From assembly GCA_948567375.1 (NCBI GenBank), contig OX419757.1, positions 29,078,001 through 29,142,000 of the forward strand: DNA of 64,000 bases, in the 5' to 3' direction. The notes beneath the pieces are model-generated. The model was not told where the DNA came from, ran no database searches, and saw only the letters and a program-made list of their open reading frames with translations. Source of the DNA: Lunularia cruciata. Lineage: Eukaryota; Streptophyta; Marchantiopsida; Lunulariales; Lunulariaceae. Positions 1 to 11,576 of this stretch are shown here, piece after piece; the first letter of the stretch is position 1; every line of letters starts with the position of its first letter. Made by a program: the position numbers and the translations under genes.

Positions 1-87
1 TTTCCTCTCCATTAAGCTTGGGTCCAAGATCTGGCTCCCAAGTATCCTTTGTAACTATAGTAGGAGTGGAAGACGTATTGACTGGCT

Positions 88-723
88 ACTACATTGGACC
101 CTTTGGAGCAATAGTGTCATGCCTCCGACCACTAGAGGTCCCAACCTTTGTGTGAAAAACTCCCTCCACTCTGGCTGCAAGCTCCACACGTCCTCTAGCT
201 CAGTCCCAAGTGGACCAAGGGTGTAATCCAAGTAGCCAATGCTCACCTAGATGGATTCCAAGTAGACCACTCTCCCTAGGAGCTACTGGCTGTGTGCCAA
301 GAATCCCATGTCCACTCAGTCCATCGCCCCTAGCATGTGCCTAAATCATCTCCATAGGCACAAGGCTCATAAGTGTCCGAGTGGTGATGTCTATCAAGCG
401 CATCCTATGCTGCTCTGCCAAGCAAAGGCTCACAATCCAAGTCAAATAGTTCAGGTCCATAGCCTGACCTAACACTTGATGCTTGGATGCCTCTGACATT
501 GCTAGAATAGCGGTAATAATGGTGCAAAAACCCATCACCCCCTCTCTCTCATCAACGTCGGGCTCCACCAACTGCTATAATGGTGAGTCCCAAACAAGTC
601 CAAGATCTCCCTCTTGAAAAGCATGAGCTTGGGAAACTCATGAGTGTGGGAAATGCGGCTCTAGGCTGTCCAACTAGGTTCACCATTGCCATAGGTGACC
701 TATCAGCCACTACCACTGTTTGA
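88..723 (-). pseudogene. C5-cytosine methyltransferase, C-terminal part (copy A)
   Basis: This is the distal half of the methyltransferase of copy A, separated from the proximal half by the Harbinger insertion. A motif IX-like stretch (DEREGVMGF) and a motif X-like stretch (HQVLGQAMDLNYLTWIVSL) lie at about 420-570. A conserved tail of unknown role follows (containing LLGLHPWSTWD) and ends near 88 with APKGPV-like residues, also seen in copies B and C. Stops and at least one frame change break it. In the C5-MTase fold, motif X packs against the cofactor pocket. The assignment rests on motif order together with the upstream half at 4042-4757. Confidence 0.78.
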
Positions 724-1191
724 AGGCCACTTCAAATGGCTCAGTGATGTCCGATAGTATTGACATACGTTAGCCTTCTAAGCACTGATGAAAAGAGTAT
801 CTTTAGGTGTCCATGGGAGTGCAGCGGTCTGGCGATTAACCTGGACGGACATCACACATCTAAATATACCTGCAATAACAGGTCACTTTGGATTATTAAC
901 TGGTGCTAACAAGTAACCAGTTTTCCTATTAGGGTATGACAAATAAGGGGTTTGGGACTTGCAAATGTCCATATCTTTTGCTTCTTGCACTTGTTTTGAA
1001 CAGAAAAGGGCTCATTGGATTCAGCTTTCAGTCCTCTTTCATATACTCAAGATGGATTTTGTGATCTCATGTTTTTCTGGTTGATGGAGTCTAAAACAGA
1101 AAATCTCTTGGAGTTAGTCACATTGTTGATGGGAGAAACATTTTCTGAACAAGAGGAAGATATTACATTAGAGTTCTAGAGCTGGTTCTTT

Positions 1192-2250
1192 ATGGCAAAT
1201 AATTGTTTTTTGCTATCTCAAAGAGGAATACCAAGAGACTTCTGGGTGATACCAAGACAATACACATGGTGGGAGATTATTCACAAGCAAGTATGGTCAA
1301 TGGATTCAGACTTTCTAAACAATCAAATGAGAAGCAGGTACCGAATGTCATATAAGAGTCTTAAGAGATTGGTTGATGATATTGAACCACATGTGCCTAC
1401 TATGTCTGAATGGCTATATGCTAGAAAAAGAGTGGAGTTAGAAAAATGTGTAGTTGTAGTTTTACACAAATTTGCACACAATTCACCATTGAGAACTCTT
1501 AGTGATCTGTATTGTCTTGGTGAATCAACTAAAGTGAAGTACACTATAATTATAGTTGAGATACTAGCAAAAAAAGACAAAATATGCTCTAAATATATCA
1601 AATGGCCTATAGTAGCAGAATGTATTGAGAGCATGTAAAAGTTTGCACAGATCTGTGGAATTCCACAAATCATTGGTTGTATAGATGGTACACATATCAA
1701 ATTGAGAACTAAACCAACTATGATATTTTATCCTTAACACTATAGGAATAGACACTCAGATTACTCTGTTCTGCTACAAGGCATTTGTGATGCGGATCTT
1801 TGGTTTTGGGACTTGTGTTGTACGATGCCTGGATCTACTCACGATGCTACACATTTATGACAGTCCAACTTATATTAGGAAATGGAATCAGGGACATCTC
1901 TCACTCAACCAACACTCATTTTGCCACAAGAAAACCATACGATACAAGTGATTCCACCATTGATCCTTGGAGATACAGCCTATCCATTACATCAATGGTT
2001 ATTGAAATGTTGGCATCAACATTCACATCAAGGAGAACCTATGCAGAATGTATTTGACAACCATACATCAAAAGCACATGTATGTGTGGAGAATGCATTT
2101 GGTCAATTGAAAGGTAGATGGAGCATACTGAGGGACTGTCCAATGTGACTAGAAGTTGTTCCAAGAGTGACACTTGCATGTGCAGTACTACACAACTTTG
2201 TAATTCAACAAGGAGAACCATTATCTACTGACCTCAAATGTAGTGGATGA
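1192..2250 (+). pseudogene. PIF/Harbinger DDE transposase
   Basis: One frame runs from the ATG at 1192 to the stop at 2248-2250 (about 352 codons) and is interrupted only by in-frame stops near 1636, 1735, 1857, 1873 and 2146. It shows the family signature: IIGCIDGTHI (first Asp), PGSTHDA, GDTAYPL (second Asp) and VENAFGQLKGRW (catalytic Glu), followed by a LHNFV-like stretch. The N-terminal part has the helix-rich SYKSLKRLV region typical of the DNA-binding half. It would cut and paste the element at its terminal repeats. The premature stops make it non-functional. I see no intron. Confidence 0.9.
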
Positions 2251-2389
2251 GCATATGAATGGAGCACATATTTTGCCACTCCCAAGATCTGCAGCAGATA
2301 AATGGAGTACAACTAGAGGTGAATTAGTAAAAGCAGCTTTGTACAAGCAATTCAAAAGTACTCATGCTCATCTAGATATAGCAAATGTT

Positions 2390-3276
2390 GTTTGAGAGTG
2401 AAGGTATTTACTTACTCAAGATTGTGGTCCACATTGGTTGTTTTTCAAGATTTCAAGCTCCATACGTTTTAGTTCAATCATTTAGCTCATTAAATCCATC
2501 TTGCATTGTTCTTGAACCATCATCAAGTCAAATTTACGACCTTCTTGCAAGGATCTCTTCTCATTTGCTTCCTTCACTACTTGAGTAAATTCAAGCATAC
2601 ACTTTTTCATTCCGTCTTCACCTTCTTTTGATACTCTTCACTTTTTGTTACGTTGCCCAACAACACCAGGTTGAGCACAAGCTTTTGTCCTAGGACTGAT
2701 TGTGGCCTGATTACCAATTGTCTCTAGAGAAGGTGTAGAGACTTGTTGTGTTTCCTTCTCATCATTAGATATCAAAACATCCATATATGATTGTTCAGTT
2801 TGATTTATATGAGATGCTTCCTCACTCCCATCAATAGTTTCAGCAGTCAAGTCTACAAACCCTCTCTCACTAGTTATTGAGGTGTTAATACCACCATCAC
2901 ATGCTCCTAGAATGCCTTGTTCTTTGGGTGAACCACCTCTAATTCTATGCATCTGTTCATAGAACTCCCATGAACTTGGTTCTGTGCTTGTGTTTTGTTT
3001 TCCTTTCTCAACCTTGTATTTTTTAACTAGACCATCAAGCTTATTCTTGAGAATCTATGGCTCATAAGGTGGTGTTATACTGATAGCTTCACTGAACCTA
3101 TTAGCAAACACCTTCCACTGATCCTGACTTACATTGCCTTGGTTACAATGATTAAAATAAATATCTTCATACATATCCAAAAAAAGCCTCACATGACTAG
3201 AAATCCACTCCACTTTAGCCTTCTTCGGAATGGAAACACCTGTAAACACAATTGACAATAGTAGATAAATAATCAA
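2390..3276 (-). pseudogene. Myb/SANT-like accessory protein of the Harbinger element
   Basis: The minus-strand coding runs from about 3276 down to about 2390. The N-terminal part resembles the Myb/SANT-like domain found in Harbinger partner proteins, with VEWISSHVRLFLDMYEDIYF and then QWKVFANRF. A middle acidic/Ser-Thr segment follows, and the C-terminal part (LKRMELEILKNN) is helical. It is broken by stops near 3055, 2637 and 2580. In active Harbinger elements this protein helps bind the ends and carry the transposase to the nucleus. The start is unclear because a perfect palindrome lies at its 5' edge. Confidence 0.65.
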
Positions 3277-3282
3277 TATACT

Positions 3283-3356
3283 ATTTTGACTATTTCATAT
3301 GTAGATTGGAATACTATTAGAATAGTATTCCAATCTACATATGAAATAGTCAAAAT
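3283..3356. repeat. Perfect 74-bp palindrome (36-bp arms, 2-base centre)
   Basis: Bases 3283-3318 and 3321-3356 are exact reverse complements, separated by AG. It sits just upstream of the Myb-like gene inside the Harbinger element. An open frame that crosses it on plus is an artefact of this symmetry. It may be a foldback duplication, a small MITE-like unit or an assembly artefact. Confidence 0.95.
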
Positions 3357-4041
3357 CATACCTCTCACAAGAGCATCCTTTGATGATGAATTTTTCTTTT
3401 TTGCACCAAGATTCTTCTTGGATGGAGCCTACAAATCTTTCACCAATGTAATTGGTTCCATAGGTGGAAGAGCTCCCAAAACATTCTCATTCTGTACAAT
3501 CTCTTCCATTCTACTGCACAAAATTCAAAAACTATACATGGAAAAGTTTGGTTTGACAGAGAAATTTCATCTCACCAATGTCACTGCAATATTCTATTGT
3601 TTTCAGTTTCAAATCTCACATGACAAGCATTGTATAACCTTTGATTCAAGCTATAGAATAGCCCAACACGTCCAGAAATGAAGAGGTTATGATATATTAT
3701 TACATACCTGATCAATCTTGAAGGTCAAAATCAAAACCCTAGTATGTTTGCTTGGAAAGTTGATATGTTTGCTCTTGGGAAAACTGAACCTGTCATAGAA
3801 TGGGATATTTGTAAATTGTATTGACCGTTGTATCACCCAATCTATTAACCTAGAAAATCTCCTGTTTGAGAGACTCAAACGGAGCACGAGATAGAGCAAG
3901 AGCTACTTGATGTATAAGCTCCGGTTGAGGGTTTGAATGTCAGGCAGACTTGACGTGCGCATGAGCTCTGGCAGATTTATTTTTGTCATGCTTTGTCTTT
4001 TAGTGGGCTGCCAGAGCCTGAAAGAGCCATGTGAATTGTGT

Positions 4042-4757
4042 ATGAGACAGACGCCCAACATCCAAGATATCATCAACAAGGATGTGGTCAAGTTGTTGAA
4101 TTCCATCATAAGCATGTTGTGGAACCTCTCTGGGTAAGAGGTTCATCCACCACAGACAAAGATGATGAGCCCGTGATCCCACTATGGCTACATCTAACAA
4201 TACAGTAGTTCCCATCCAAGAATGGACCTGATGTGTACTTGCCACCACTCTAGTGCGAGAATCACCCATCAAAGGAACGTTCTCCAAAAGGTAAGTTGGA
4301 GAAACGGACTGATTAACCTCGAGATGTCATAATATTCGTAACATCTCCCAAAACACACCAGAACAAGGATCCTAAAGACCCAAACCTCTACCAACACGTG
4401 TATGTCCCTGACATGGCCATCTTGAAATCACCAAGTGAATAGGCCCATGTCTCTCGAGATCATGTGCCTCCAGTAAGGAAATGTCTGCTGGTAGGGCCTT
4501 TTGGTAGCCTCTGACTATTGACATTGATAATAACTCCGGATATTGATAGGCCAAGTGTGCCATATGATGTAGAGAGACTTGCCTAGTAGTCTCATCTCTC
4601 TCTACATACAAATACCTTTGTATTTGTATCCCCGCCTGTAATACCACAACTAGTCCGGTGCTAATCCCACCGAACAACTCCAATAGACATATCCCCTCTA
4701 TTGGATACTGCCAAGCAATGAGTGTGATATCTAAAGGTGTCAAAGTAATTGACTCTG
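4042..4757 (-). pseudogene. C5-cytosine methyltransferase, N-terminal catalytic part (copy A)
   Basis: This is the best-preserved methyltransferase segment in the window. Reading leftward it has motif I LLELFGGISTGL (SAM binding), motif II YVERDE, motif IV WPCQGHTR with catalytic Cys and Gln intact, motif VI LENVPLMGDSR with the catalytic Glu, and GSRAHHLCLWWMNLLP resembling motif VIII. The pieces at 4743-4372 and 4287-4000 share one frame, which is also the frame of the protease-like piece at 5685-5410, so stops rather than frameshifts divide them. Motif order I-IV-VI-VIII-IX-X is canonical, not the rearranged plant DRM order. The subclass is not assigned. A TAG follows motif IV, and the Harbinger cuts the gene after DILDVGR. 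Confidence 0.88.
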
Positions 4758-5700
4758 GAGGCTCATTCTCACACTCATCTCTTGATGGTACAAAGGCTCT
4801 ACTCCAAGCCTACTATACCAACTGATATGCATGTTACTATAATGCCTCCTCTAAACTCTACAATGGAACATCCAAGGTGGATGGAACAATCCCATTTGTA
4901 CTTTAAATCTGAGTGATCTCCTCTGGTACTAGAGTATCCTCTGCATGGGCGTTCCCCTCCAACAAGTCACCAAGCCAAGTAACTGCACCACTGAAAGCTA
5001 AAACTGATGTTGCCATGGTCCTGGACTATAGTGAGCCAAGACTACCACTACTAAAGCATATTGGTAGGTGACATACCCGTCCCTCACTAGACTGCCAACC
5101 TGGTCTATAGGAGGTTGTCTCCTCCCAATAGTCAATACTAAAACCCATGGGGTATAACACTGCTCCCCCAACTAGCACATCATATGACTCAGCTATTGTT
5201 GCAATAGCCTAAGCTCTCACCACCAAGCTATCAGTCGGAAGACCAGGCTGAACCTGGACAACAAGCTCTCCACATGTGATGTACTATGTCAAACCACCAC
5301 CTAGAGATGTCTGGATCTGAAATGGACACTTCTCCACATTGATCTTCCGTAACTCCAGACCGACAACTTCAACCTTCCCCAACATAAAGGGCTATGCACT
5401 AGAGTCTAGCTAGACTCTTTGTGGTGTGTAGACCTTTGCTAAAGGTCCCACCAAACGGAAAATCCTCCTTTGGTTATCCAATAGGACAACACCAAGTGTA
5501 AACCGCACTCTCTCAAAGGCCGGTCTAGCTGGCAACTTCTCTAATCTAGCCGCTAATGCATGCCATAAACCACTGGTCGTTGAACGGATCCCATGCTCCT
5601 CAACCAAGTCAGCTCCACTACCAACCACCTCTGCTCTAATAGTAGGAACCACATCATCACAAAGCATGGCAGCTAACTGGAACACTGGAGCTGGGTAACT
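4758..5700 (-). pseudogene. pol: Retroviral-type aspartic protease region and linker (copy A)
   Basis: On the minus strand, LARPAFERVRFTLGVVLLDNQRR and KVYTPQRV lead to LDSSA, aligned with LLESGAQPLML in copy C and LLDFGAHLLML in copy B. This is the likely D-[ST]-G-A active-site turn of an aspartic protease. It is followed by ESYDVLVGGAVLYPMGF, a candidate for the hydrophobic second motif. The linker then reads on in the same frame into the methyltransferase. The copy is inactive, with stops and an altered active-site triad. The protease call rests on position and this short motif, so confidence is moderate. Confidence 0.6.
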
Positions 5701-6129
5701 CCCAATGTAAACATATCACTGGCCAAAAACAACGGACTCCGCATAATCAGCTAAGCCGCCCCCAACATCATGCTAGACTCAATTTGTGTAGAAGTAGGTG
5801 GTTGACTAGCATGTAGTCCATCATGCACTCCATCACTACCTAATACATCTACACTAGGACGTCTAGGAACTATGGATGTTGTCTACAATGCCTTAGATAA
5901 CGTGAAAGATTGGGGAAGTCTGACCTGTCTCCCAACCTCTCCTCTCTATGGGTCCAATTCCACTGATGCTCCTCTAGGCTCTAGAGCATGTACTGCACTC
6001 CTAGTCACTGTTGCAGATGCATCCACTTGTGCTGCTCCACACATGAAGTCCCAAGCATCTCTATCACCAACATATGAGGTAGAAGCCTCAACACCTAAAT
6101 CTGATCTCCTTTGAGCAATAGCCATACTA

Positions 6130-7550
6130 GCCAATCTCTACTCCAACTATTCAATCCGAGTTGCCATAGTTGTATCAAAAGTAAGGGTAGGTACTGCACT
6201 CCTACTAGGTGTAGATCCTCTACCACCACCTCTACCATGAACTGGAGCTCCTCTACTACCTGTTGTAGTAGCCCTACCACTCAAAAACTCTGGGTGTAGG
6301 TCAAAACACTGCTCACTAGTATGACCAAATCTATGGCAATGCTCACACTACCTTTGTGCTGGTTGTAATGCACATGAGGTATCAAGTCCACTGCCCTAAG
6401 TACACTCTCTCTAATGGTGAGGTCCATCACAAGTCCAACAAGCAACACCGCCACTCACTGGCTCTTGTTGACCAAAAAATGAAGGTAAAGGTCTAACTCC
6501 ACTAGGCCCTCCACTTGCTCCATAGGATCTAGGCTGTCCACCCTGTCCTCAAAAACCAACTGGGCGTGGTGCACTCTACTGCACTCTAGAAGAAGTCAGA
6601 GTCGTGGACGACATCTCCCTACCAAATCCATATGTCACCACTCTCTCTTCCACCATGTTGAGCTCAATATGCTCAGCCAAACCAAAGACCACTGCCAAAG
6701 TAGGCGAAGTAGCATGTAACAACGTAGTATCATGAACTCTACATCACAACTTCTTATTTAGTATCCCATACCAAAATTGGACTGCTTGGGCCTCAATAAC
6801 TCCCTGAGTGAAACTGATCAGCCGCCTCATGCAAGTGTATGCCTTGGGTAGGCTCTCTCCAACCTTCTATTGGAACTCCTGCAAGCTCCCCAACTTGTCA
6901 ATCCACACTCCTTGATAGTTTTGCCTCAAACATTGGAAGAACTCCACCATGGGGTTAAACCCTAATACCACACCACCTCTTGTAGTGGCACCTCCACTTG
7001 TAGTAGCACTATCTCTAGCTAGTGCACCTCCACTAGCTCCACTAACACTACTAGAGCTAAAACTCGTAAGTACAACCAATCTACACTTGGCCACCGGACC
7101 TGAAGTGATAGAGACATAGTTTGGAGACCAATACTATCTCCATAACTTGATCTCCTCCAAATGAGCTCTCCTGAACTCATGGTAGTCATCCATTGGTGGA
7201 CCCTCCAGATGTTGAAACAACCCCTTCCATGCCATGAAGGGTGTAAACAAAGTCGGGTTCCGCATCTACTGTAGATCACACCAACTATCAAACTCCTGGA
7301 TGAAGTCATCCAACTCAATGGTACCCATTGTACTAGAGTAACACCTAGGGAGTTTGGAGGCCCCATAACAATGGTGCGGACACACCAAGTGCACTCTCAA
7401 CTGAATCAGCTCATGTATCAAACTCCAACTCAGAGTCAATCTCCTCCCTCATTGGGACCTGAGATACAGGCTGATATTGAGTACCACTCCAAGTAAACCC
7501 ATTGCGTATTGCAGTGCTATCTCCTCTGGAATCTCCAAAGAACTCCATCG
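6130..7550 (-). pseudogene. gag: Gag of G1 copy A
   Basis: Minus-strand coding starts at the ATG near 7548-7550 (MEFFGDSRGD), the same start as copy B. The capsid-like middle (FNPMVEFFQCLRQNYQGVWIDKL) is followed by a CCHC zinc knuckle of form CEHCHRFGHTSEQC at about 6348-6307, and a degenerate second knuckle (CWTCDGPHH) lies just before it. Gag would assemble the particle and bind RNA. Stops and frame changes are frequent. Confidence 0.75.
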
Positions 7551-7923
7551 TGACAAAGTAACCGCAACTGCAAACTGCAACAACAAACCAAAACCACAAA
7601 CTGCAACTGCAAGTACCCCACCAAGTGCCAACACCAACTAAGCACCACCCACTAATGTAACTCTAGCCGAGATAACTACACTAGGAGGAAGGGCAACTTG
7701 TAACTTGCCATCATAACACATACTCTCACAGTCTGCATGTCATTACTTCCTACCTCACCAAAGAGAAACAAAGGTAGTCTGACTAGTCATCACTCCAACC
7801 TCACTACCGAGAGCTCACTAGAGCACCTCACACAAATGTGGTGCACAAACAAGAAGTAGAGAATGGAGGGGGTCCAATCACAAGAATCTAAACAAAAACC
7901 CTCAATCTCATAAAATAACATGG

Positions 7924-7940
7924 GATTGACTCTGCCACCA
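7924..7940 (-). other. Primer-binding site of G1 (copy A)
   Basis: The sequence tggtggcagagtcaatc lies two bases after the inferred LTR end. The same sequence follows the LTR of copy C at 35588-35604, and its first bases follow the LTR of D. It begins with TGG, as expected for pairing with a tRNA CCA end. I cannot assign the tRNA. Confidence 0.55.
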
Positions 7941-7942
7941 TT

Positions 7943-9234
7943 TGGCATTTGACATAAGTGAAGTTTGTATTTAAGTCCTAAGCTACCAAGATCACCAAGA
8001 ATGGGATCAAACTGCCTCTCCTAGCCAAAGCTACAAGTATATTGATAACAGTGGCACAATCACTAGGACAACAAGTGAGGGTAGACTAGTTGGATAGGGC
8101 ACTAGTCTAGGAACAAGAGATCTAGGGGTCAAACCCTGTTGCACACAATCTAGCAGGAAAGGCAGATTTTGCCAACCAATGACCAAGATCTACTCTAAAC
8201 TAGCTAGCCTCATGCCAGCAAGCTAGCTTGCTAGCCCTATGCCTCGAAGCCTCTAAGCACCAAAATTCAGCCAAATGAAGCCTTTCTTCTTACCACTTTG
8301 AACCTCCTCCAAAATTTGGCAAAACTCCTCCAAACTAGCAAAACTCCTCCAAATCTGGCCAAAATCTGACTTAAAATCTAGCCAAAATCAGACAATAAAA
8401 TCTGACATAAACCTTAAAGTTGGTTGATTGCCAAATCTCTTGCTAACTCTTCACTCGAGCCAAATTGAAAATATAGGTTTCTCCAAATCACAAATTCACA
8501 AGAATAGCTTCCCAACTCCACCTTCAATTTTACTTTCTAAGCCCAACTCGCAACAAATTGGCCCTGTCTTCACTTCCTGAGCTCAAAATCACAACCATTG
8601 CTCAAAATTTGCTCCTTTTGTGCTCAAAAATTGGCCAGCGCTTCCGCACACCGTCTGCCTTATTGCCAAATCTTCGTCAAGCAATGAGCTTCTGCACACC
8701 ATGGAAAAACTGAACTTCAATCAAGCTACCAACAACCCACCAAACTTGGAGATACCACCAACACTCAAAGTTCTTACATCCGATTTCCCCTTGATTTCAA
8801 TGATGTAATCAAATTTTTTACCACTCTCAATTCAACTCAACTCAAATCAATACTTGATCTGTCACTCTATAAACTACCAACAACTGGGCACTGATTACAA
8901 TCAAGTCATACCCACTCCAGCATAGAGAATCCAGGTGACGCTCGCCGGCCTCTGTCCCCCATAGCCAAGAACTCAAAGGCTCAACATCAGAGAAGTGCAC
9001 CTCTTTGGAGCTGCAGTTCGAAAGTATACTCCCTGGACTCAAGCTAGGTCTGAACCCTAATGGTCCCACTGATGGTGCAAAGTGACGGTGGGCTCCACCA
9101 TGATGTCAGTACCCTGAACACAAATCTGACCATCAGAAAGTAGTCTTTGAGAACCTGCTGAAATAACTCTAACTACTATCACTGGAACTCCAATGTCCGA
9201 GCAATCTAGATGCAACACTACAAATGGCGTGACA
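7943..9234 (-). repeat. 5' LTR of G1 copy A
   Basis: The LTR begins (minus strand) TGTCACGCCATTTGTAGTG and ends near ATGCCA, just before the primer-binding site. It is about 1.29 kb and aligns along its length with LTRs at 34204-35585 (C) and 43266-44642 (D) and with a truncated one at 10626 (B). It contains many variants of a TTTGG(C/A)GGAGTTT-like word near its 3' third. Boundaries come from comparing the four copies and have an uncertainty of a few bases at the 3' end. Confidence 0.82.
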
Positions 9235-9485
9235 ACCTACTTATAAACATTACCTTTGTAGTTTTGTGCCTAGTTTAGAAAGATAATGCAAAGTTCTAAC
9301 ATACTAAGTGCAATAGTTAGCAAATTGTATATTTGACTTACTACAATAGTTAGCAAACATTATATCTGAATTCAAGTATTTCTCCCAATCTGTAGTTTAA
9401 GTAAGGCCAATTGGATCTTATATTTTGGTGGTCATGATTGGAATAATTATATTTTGATAATTTAATAATTTATAATTTGTAGTTT

Positions 9486-9514
9486 TTAGTAAGTCATATA
9501 ATATGACTTACTAA
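9486..9514. repeat. 29-bp palindrome (14-bp arms)
   Basis: The arms ttagtaagtcatat and atatgacttactaa are exact reverse complements around a single A. Related AGTAAGTCA/TGACTTACT words occur nearby (about 9340). No function is evident. Confidence 0.85.
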
Positions 9515-10073
9515 AGTTGATAACAGCCCAAACCTAGTATAAGAAATATGTAATTGTCATGTTATTACATTTTCTCCAATAGAGTTGTAAAATATACAAT
9601 AGCACCTCTTGATTGTAGTTATTATGCAAATTCCAATTTATGGTAAAATATAAATTATTTTTATAAACATATTAAATATACTACTTAATTTTATATTCAA
9701 CAACTATAAGAATGAATATTTTCCTTCCTTTAATTGTGACTTTATTTTCCCCACATGAATTAATAGATAACTATAAGCAAGTATTACTACAACTACATGT
9801 ATCTAGATAAGTTTACATTATTTAGCATGCACAATTACTCTAATATATAAACATGAATAAGAATAATATCTAAGTTTTTATTATATCTAATTTCTCAATA
9901 GATATTTAGCCAACTAGAAGATTACATTTTTTTTCATATATATTTTATTATACTTAATATAGTTATACATACTCTGATTTAGCAAAACAATTTAATATTA
10001 TAAAGTAGAAGATATAAGAAATCAACATTAAGAGGATATTTACTTTATATTTTACTTCTCTAAATTAATTTCA

Positions 10074-10341
10074 ATTTCTATTGTGATAAATTAATTTAAA
10101 TATTATATTTTCCATTAAATAAATATTTTTAAATTAATTATAATGAAAATTATCTTATTTAGAGAGATTTTTTGATTTTAGAGTTCCTATTATCTACCAT
10201 AAGGTGGATTTCTATTGTGATAAATTAAATTAAATATTATATTTCCCATTAAATAAATATTTTTAAATTAATTATAATGAAAATTATCTTATTTCAGAGA
10301 GACTTTTTTGATTTTAGAGTTCTTATTATCTACCATAATAT
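10074..10341. repeat. Tandem duplication, unit about 134 bp, two copies
   Basis: The copy starting at 10074 and the copy starting at 10208 share almost all bases, including the block taaataaatatttttaaat and the closing word ttattatctaccata. A few substitutions separate them. It lies in the AT-rich spacer. Confidence 0.88.
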
Positions 10342-10625
10342 CCACCTTATACTTTTATGATTTCATATTGATATTCAATTGATTTTGGAGTTCATATTAT
10401 CAAGCCTTTAGAGCTTATTATAAAAAAGGTTTTACTATGGATTATATATAGTAATCAGTCCATATATCTATAAGATATGAAGATATTTAAGTATGTAAAT
10501 TTTGTTTTATGTCCTTCAATATAGCCTAGATAAATATTGATCTATTTCTCATGTTATAATGGAGAAATTTAACTTTTATGTCTAGAATATATTATTGTTA
10601 TAGAGTAGTTTTCTTCTATTATCTA

Positions 10626-11515
10626 TGTCTCACCATTTGTACCAACGCACCTAGATTGCTCGGACTCTAGAGTAGTGGTGTTGGTAGTCAATAGTATTTT
10701 GGTAGTTACTCATAGGCTATTTGTCAACGGTCAGATTTTGTGTTTGGGGTACTGACCACATGGTGGGGCCCATCGTCACTTGCATCGTTTGGACCATTGG
10801 GTGTACCGTCAGCAGGACCATTAGGGTTTTTGAAACCTAGCTCGAGTTCGGGGGTATAATTTTGAAGTGCAACTCTAGAGAGCTCACTTCTCTAATGTTG
10901 AGCCTTCAAATACTTGGCTATGGTGGATAGAGGTGGGCGACGTCACCTAGATTCTCTTAGCTAGAGTGTGTATCGCTTGATTGTAATCAATGCCCAATTG
11001 TTAGTAGATTATTGAGTGACAAATCAAGTACTGATCTTATTGAGTGTGATTTGAGTTGAGCTTAGAAAGTGAAATTGAAGGTGGAGTTGGGAACCCATCT
11101 CTATGAATTTATGATTTGGAGAAACCTGTCATTTCAATTTGGCTTGAGTGAAGAGTTAGCAAAGGATTTGGTGGTAAGCCAACTTTAGGGATTCACGTTA
11201 GATTTTATGTCAGATTCTTGCAGGAGTTTATGTCAGATTTTGGCCAAATTTGGAGGAGTGGCATAGATTTGGAGAAGTTTTGCCAAATTTGGAGAGGGTT
11301 CAAAGTGGCCAGAACAAATGCCTTATTTGGTTGAATTTCTACATTTTTGATAGAATTTACATCAGATTTTGGCCAGATTTGGAGGAGTTTTGTAAATTTA
11401 GAGGAGTTTCACCAAATTTGGAGATGATTCAAAGTGGCAAGACAAAAGGCCCCATTTGGGCACTTAGAGGCTTTGAAGCATAAGGCTATGGGCTATGAGA
11501 GGCTACAAAGGGCCT
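10626..11515 (+). repeat. Truncated 5' LTR of G1 copy B
   Basis: It aligns with the LTRs of A, C and D from the first bases (CCATTTGTA, then CACCTAGATTGCTCGGAC) to about CTATGAGAGGCTACAAAGG. It then jumps to sequence found about 600 bp further on in copy C. The LTR 3' end and primer-binding site are deleted. Confidence 0.78.
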
Positions 11516-11576
11516 TTTGGTGGAGTACTTGTGGTAGTTCTGCTTACGGGTTGCAATTCTTGGTTACTTTGTCATG

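Larger units (their letters stand above)
724..4041. mobile_element. PIF/Harbinger-like DNA transposon inserted in the methyltransferase of copy A
   Basis: G1 sequence stops at 723 and resumes at 4042, judged against copies B and C. The 3-bp direct repeat TGA flanks the insert (721-723 and 4042-4044). The first 24 bases and the reverse complement of the last 24 align without gaps at about 15 positions, with a shared core ATGGCTC, which looks like decayed terminal inverted repeats. Inside are a transposase pseudogene on plus and a Myb/SANT-like gene on minus, the usual two-gene Harbinger layout. The family prefers TTA/TAA targets, so TGA may be a mutated or atypical site. Confidence 0.82.
1..9234 (-). 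mobile_element. G1-family Ty3/gypsy retrotransposon with DNA methyltransferase, copy A (cut by window edge)
   Basis: Reading leftward on the minus strand, the order is LTR (9234 to about 7943), primer-binding site, gag with a CCHC knuckle, a protease-like region, a C5-cytosine methyltransferase, and then the lead-in to reverse transcriptase, which lies beyond the window edge. Every block aligns with plus-strand copies B and C. A PIF/Harbinger element interrupts it at 724-4041. The coding frames carry many stops, so the copy is dead. Order and homology are read directly from the sequence; the family name G1 is mine. Confidence 0.88.
9235..10625. other. AT-rich spacer between head-to-head G1 copies A and B
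   Basis: No coding is seen. The stretch is strongly AT-rich, with long T/A runs. It has a perfect 29-bp palindrome at 9486-9514 and a 134-bp tandem duplication. It may be old intergenic DNA that predates both G1 insertions, or a worn-out element. Confidence 0.6.

Noticed and set aside
3286-3681. 131-aa plus-strand open frame across the palindrome
   Set aside because: Its first part is one arm of the palindrome read twice, and the remainder is antisense to Harbinger sequence.
4042-4757. Bacterial contamination or a host methyltransferase gene as the source of the MTase motifs
   Set aside because: The block is bounded by gypsy protease and RT lead-in in three separate copies in both orientations, at the same place in each.
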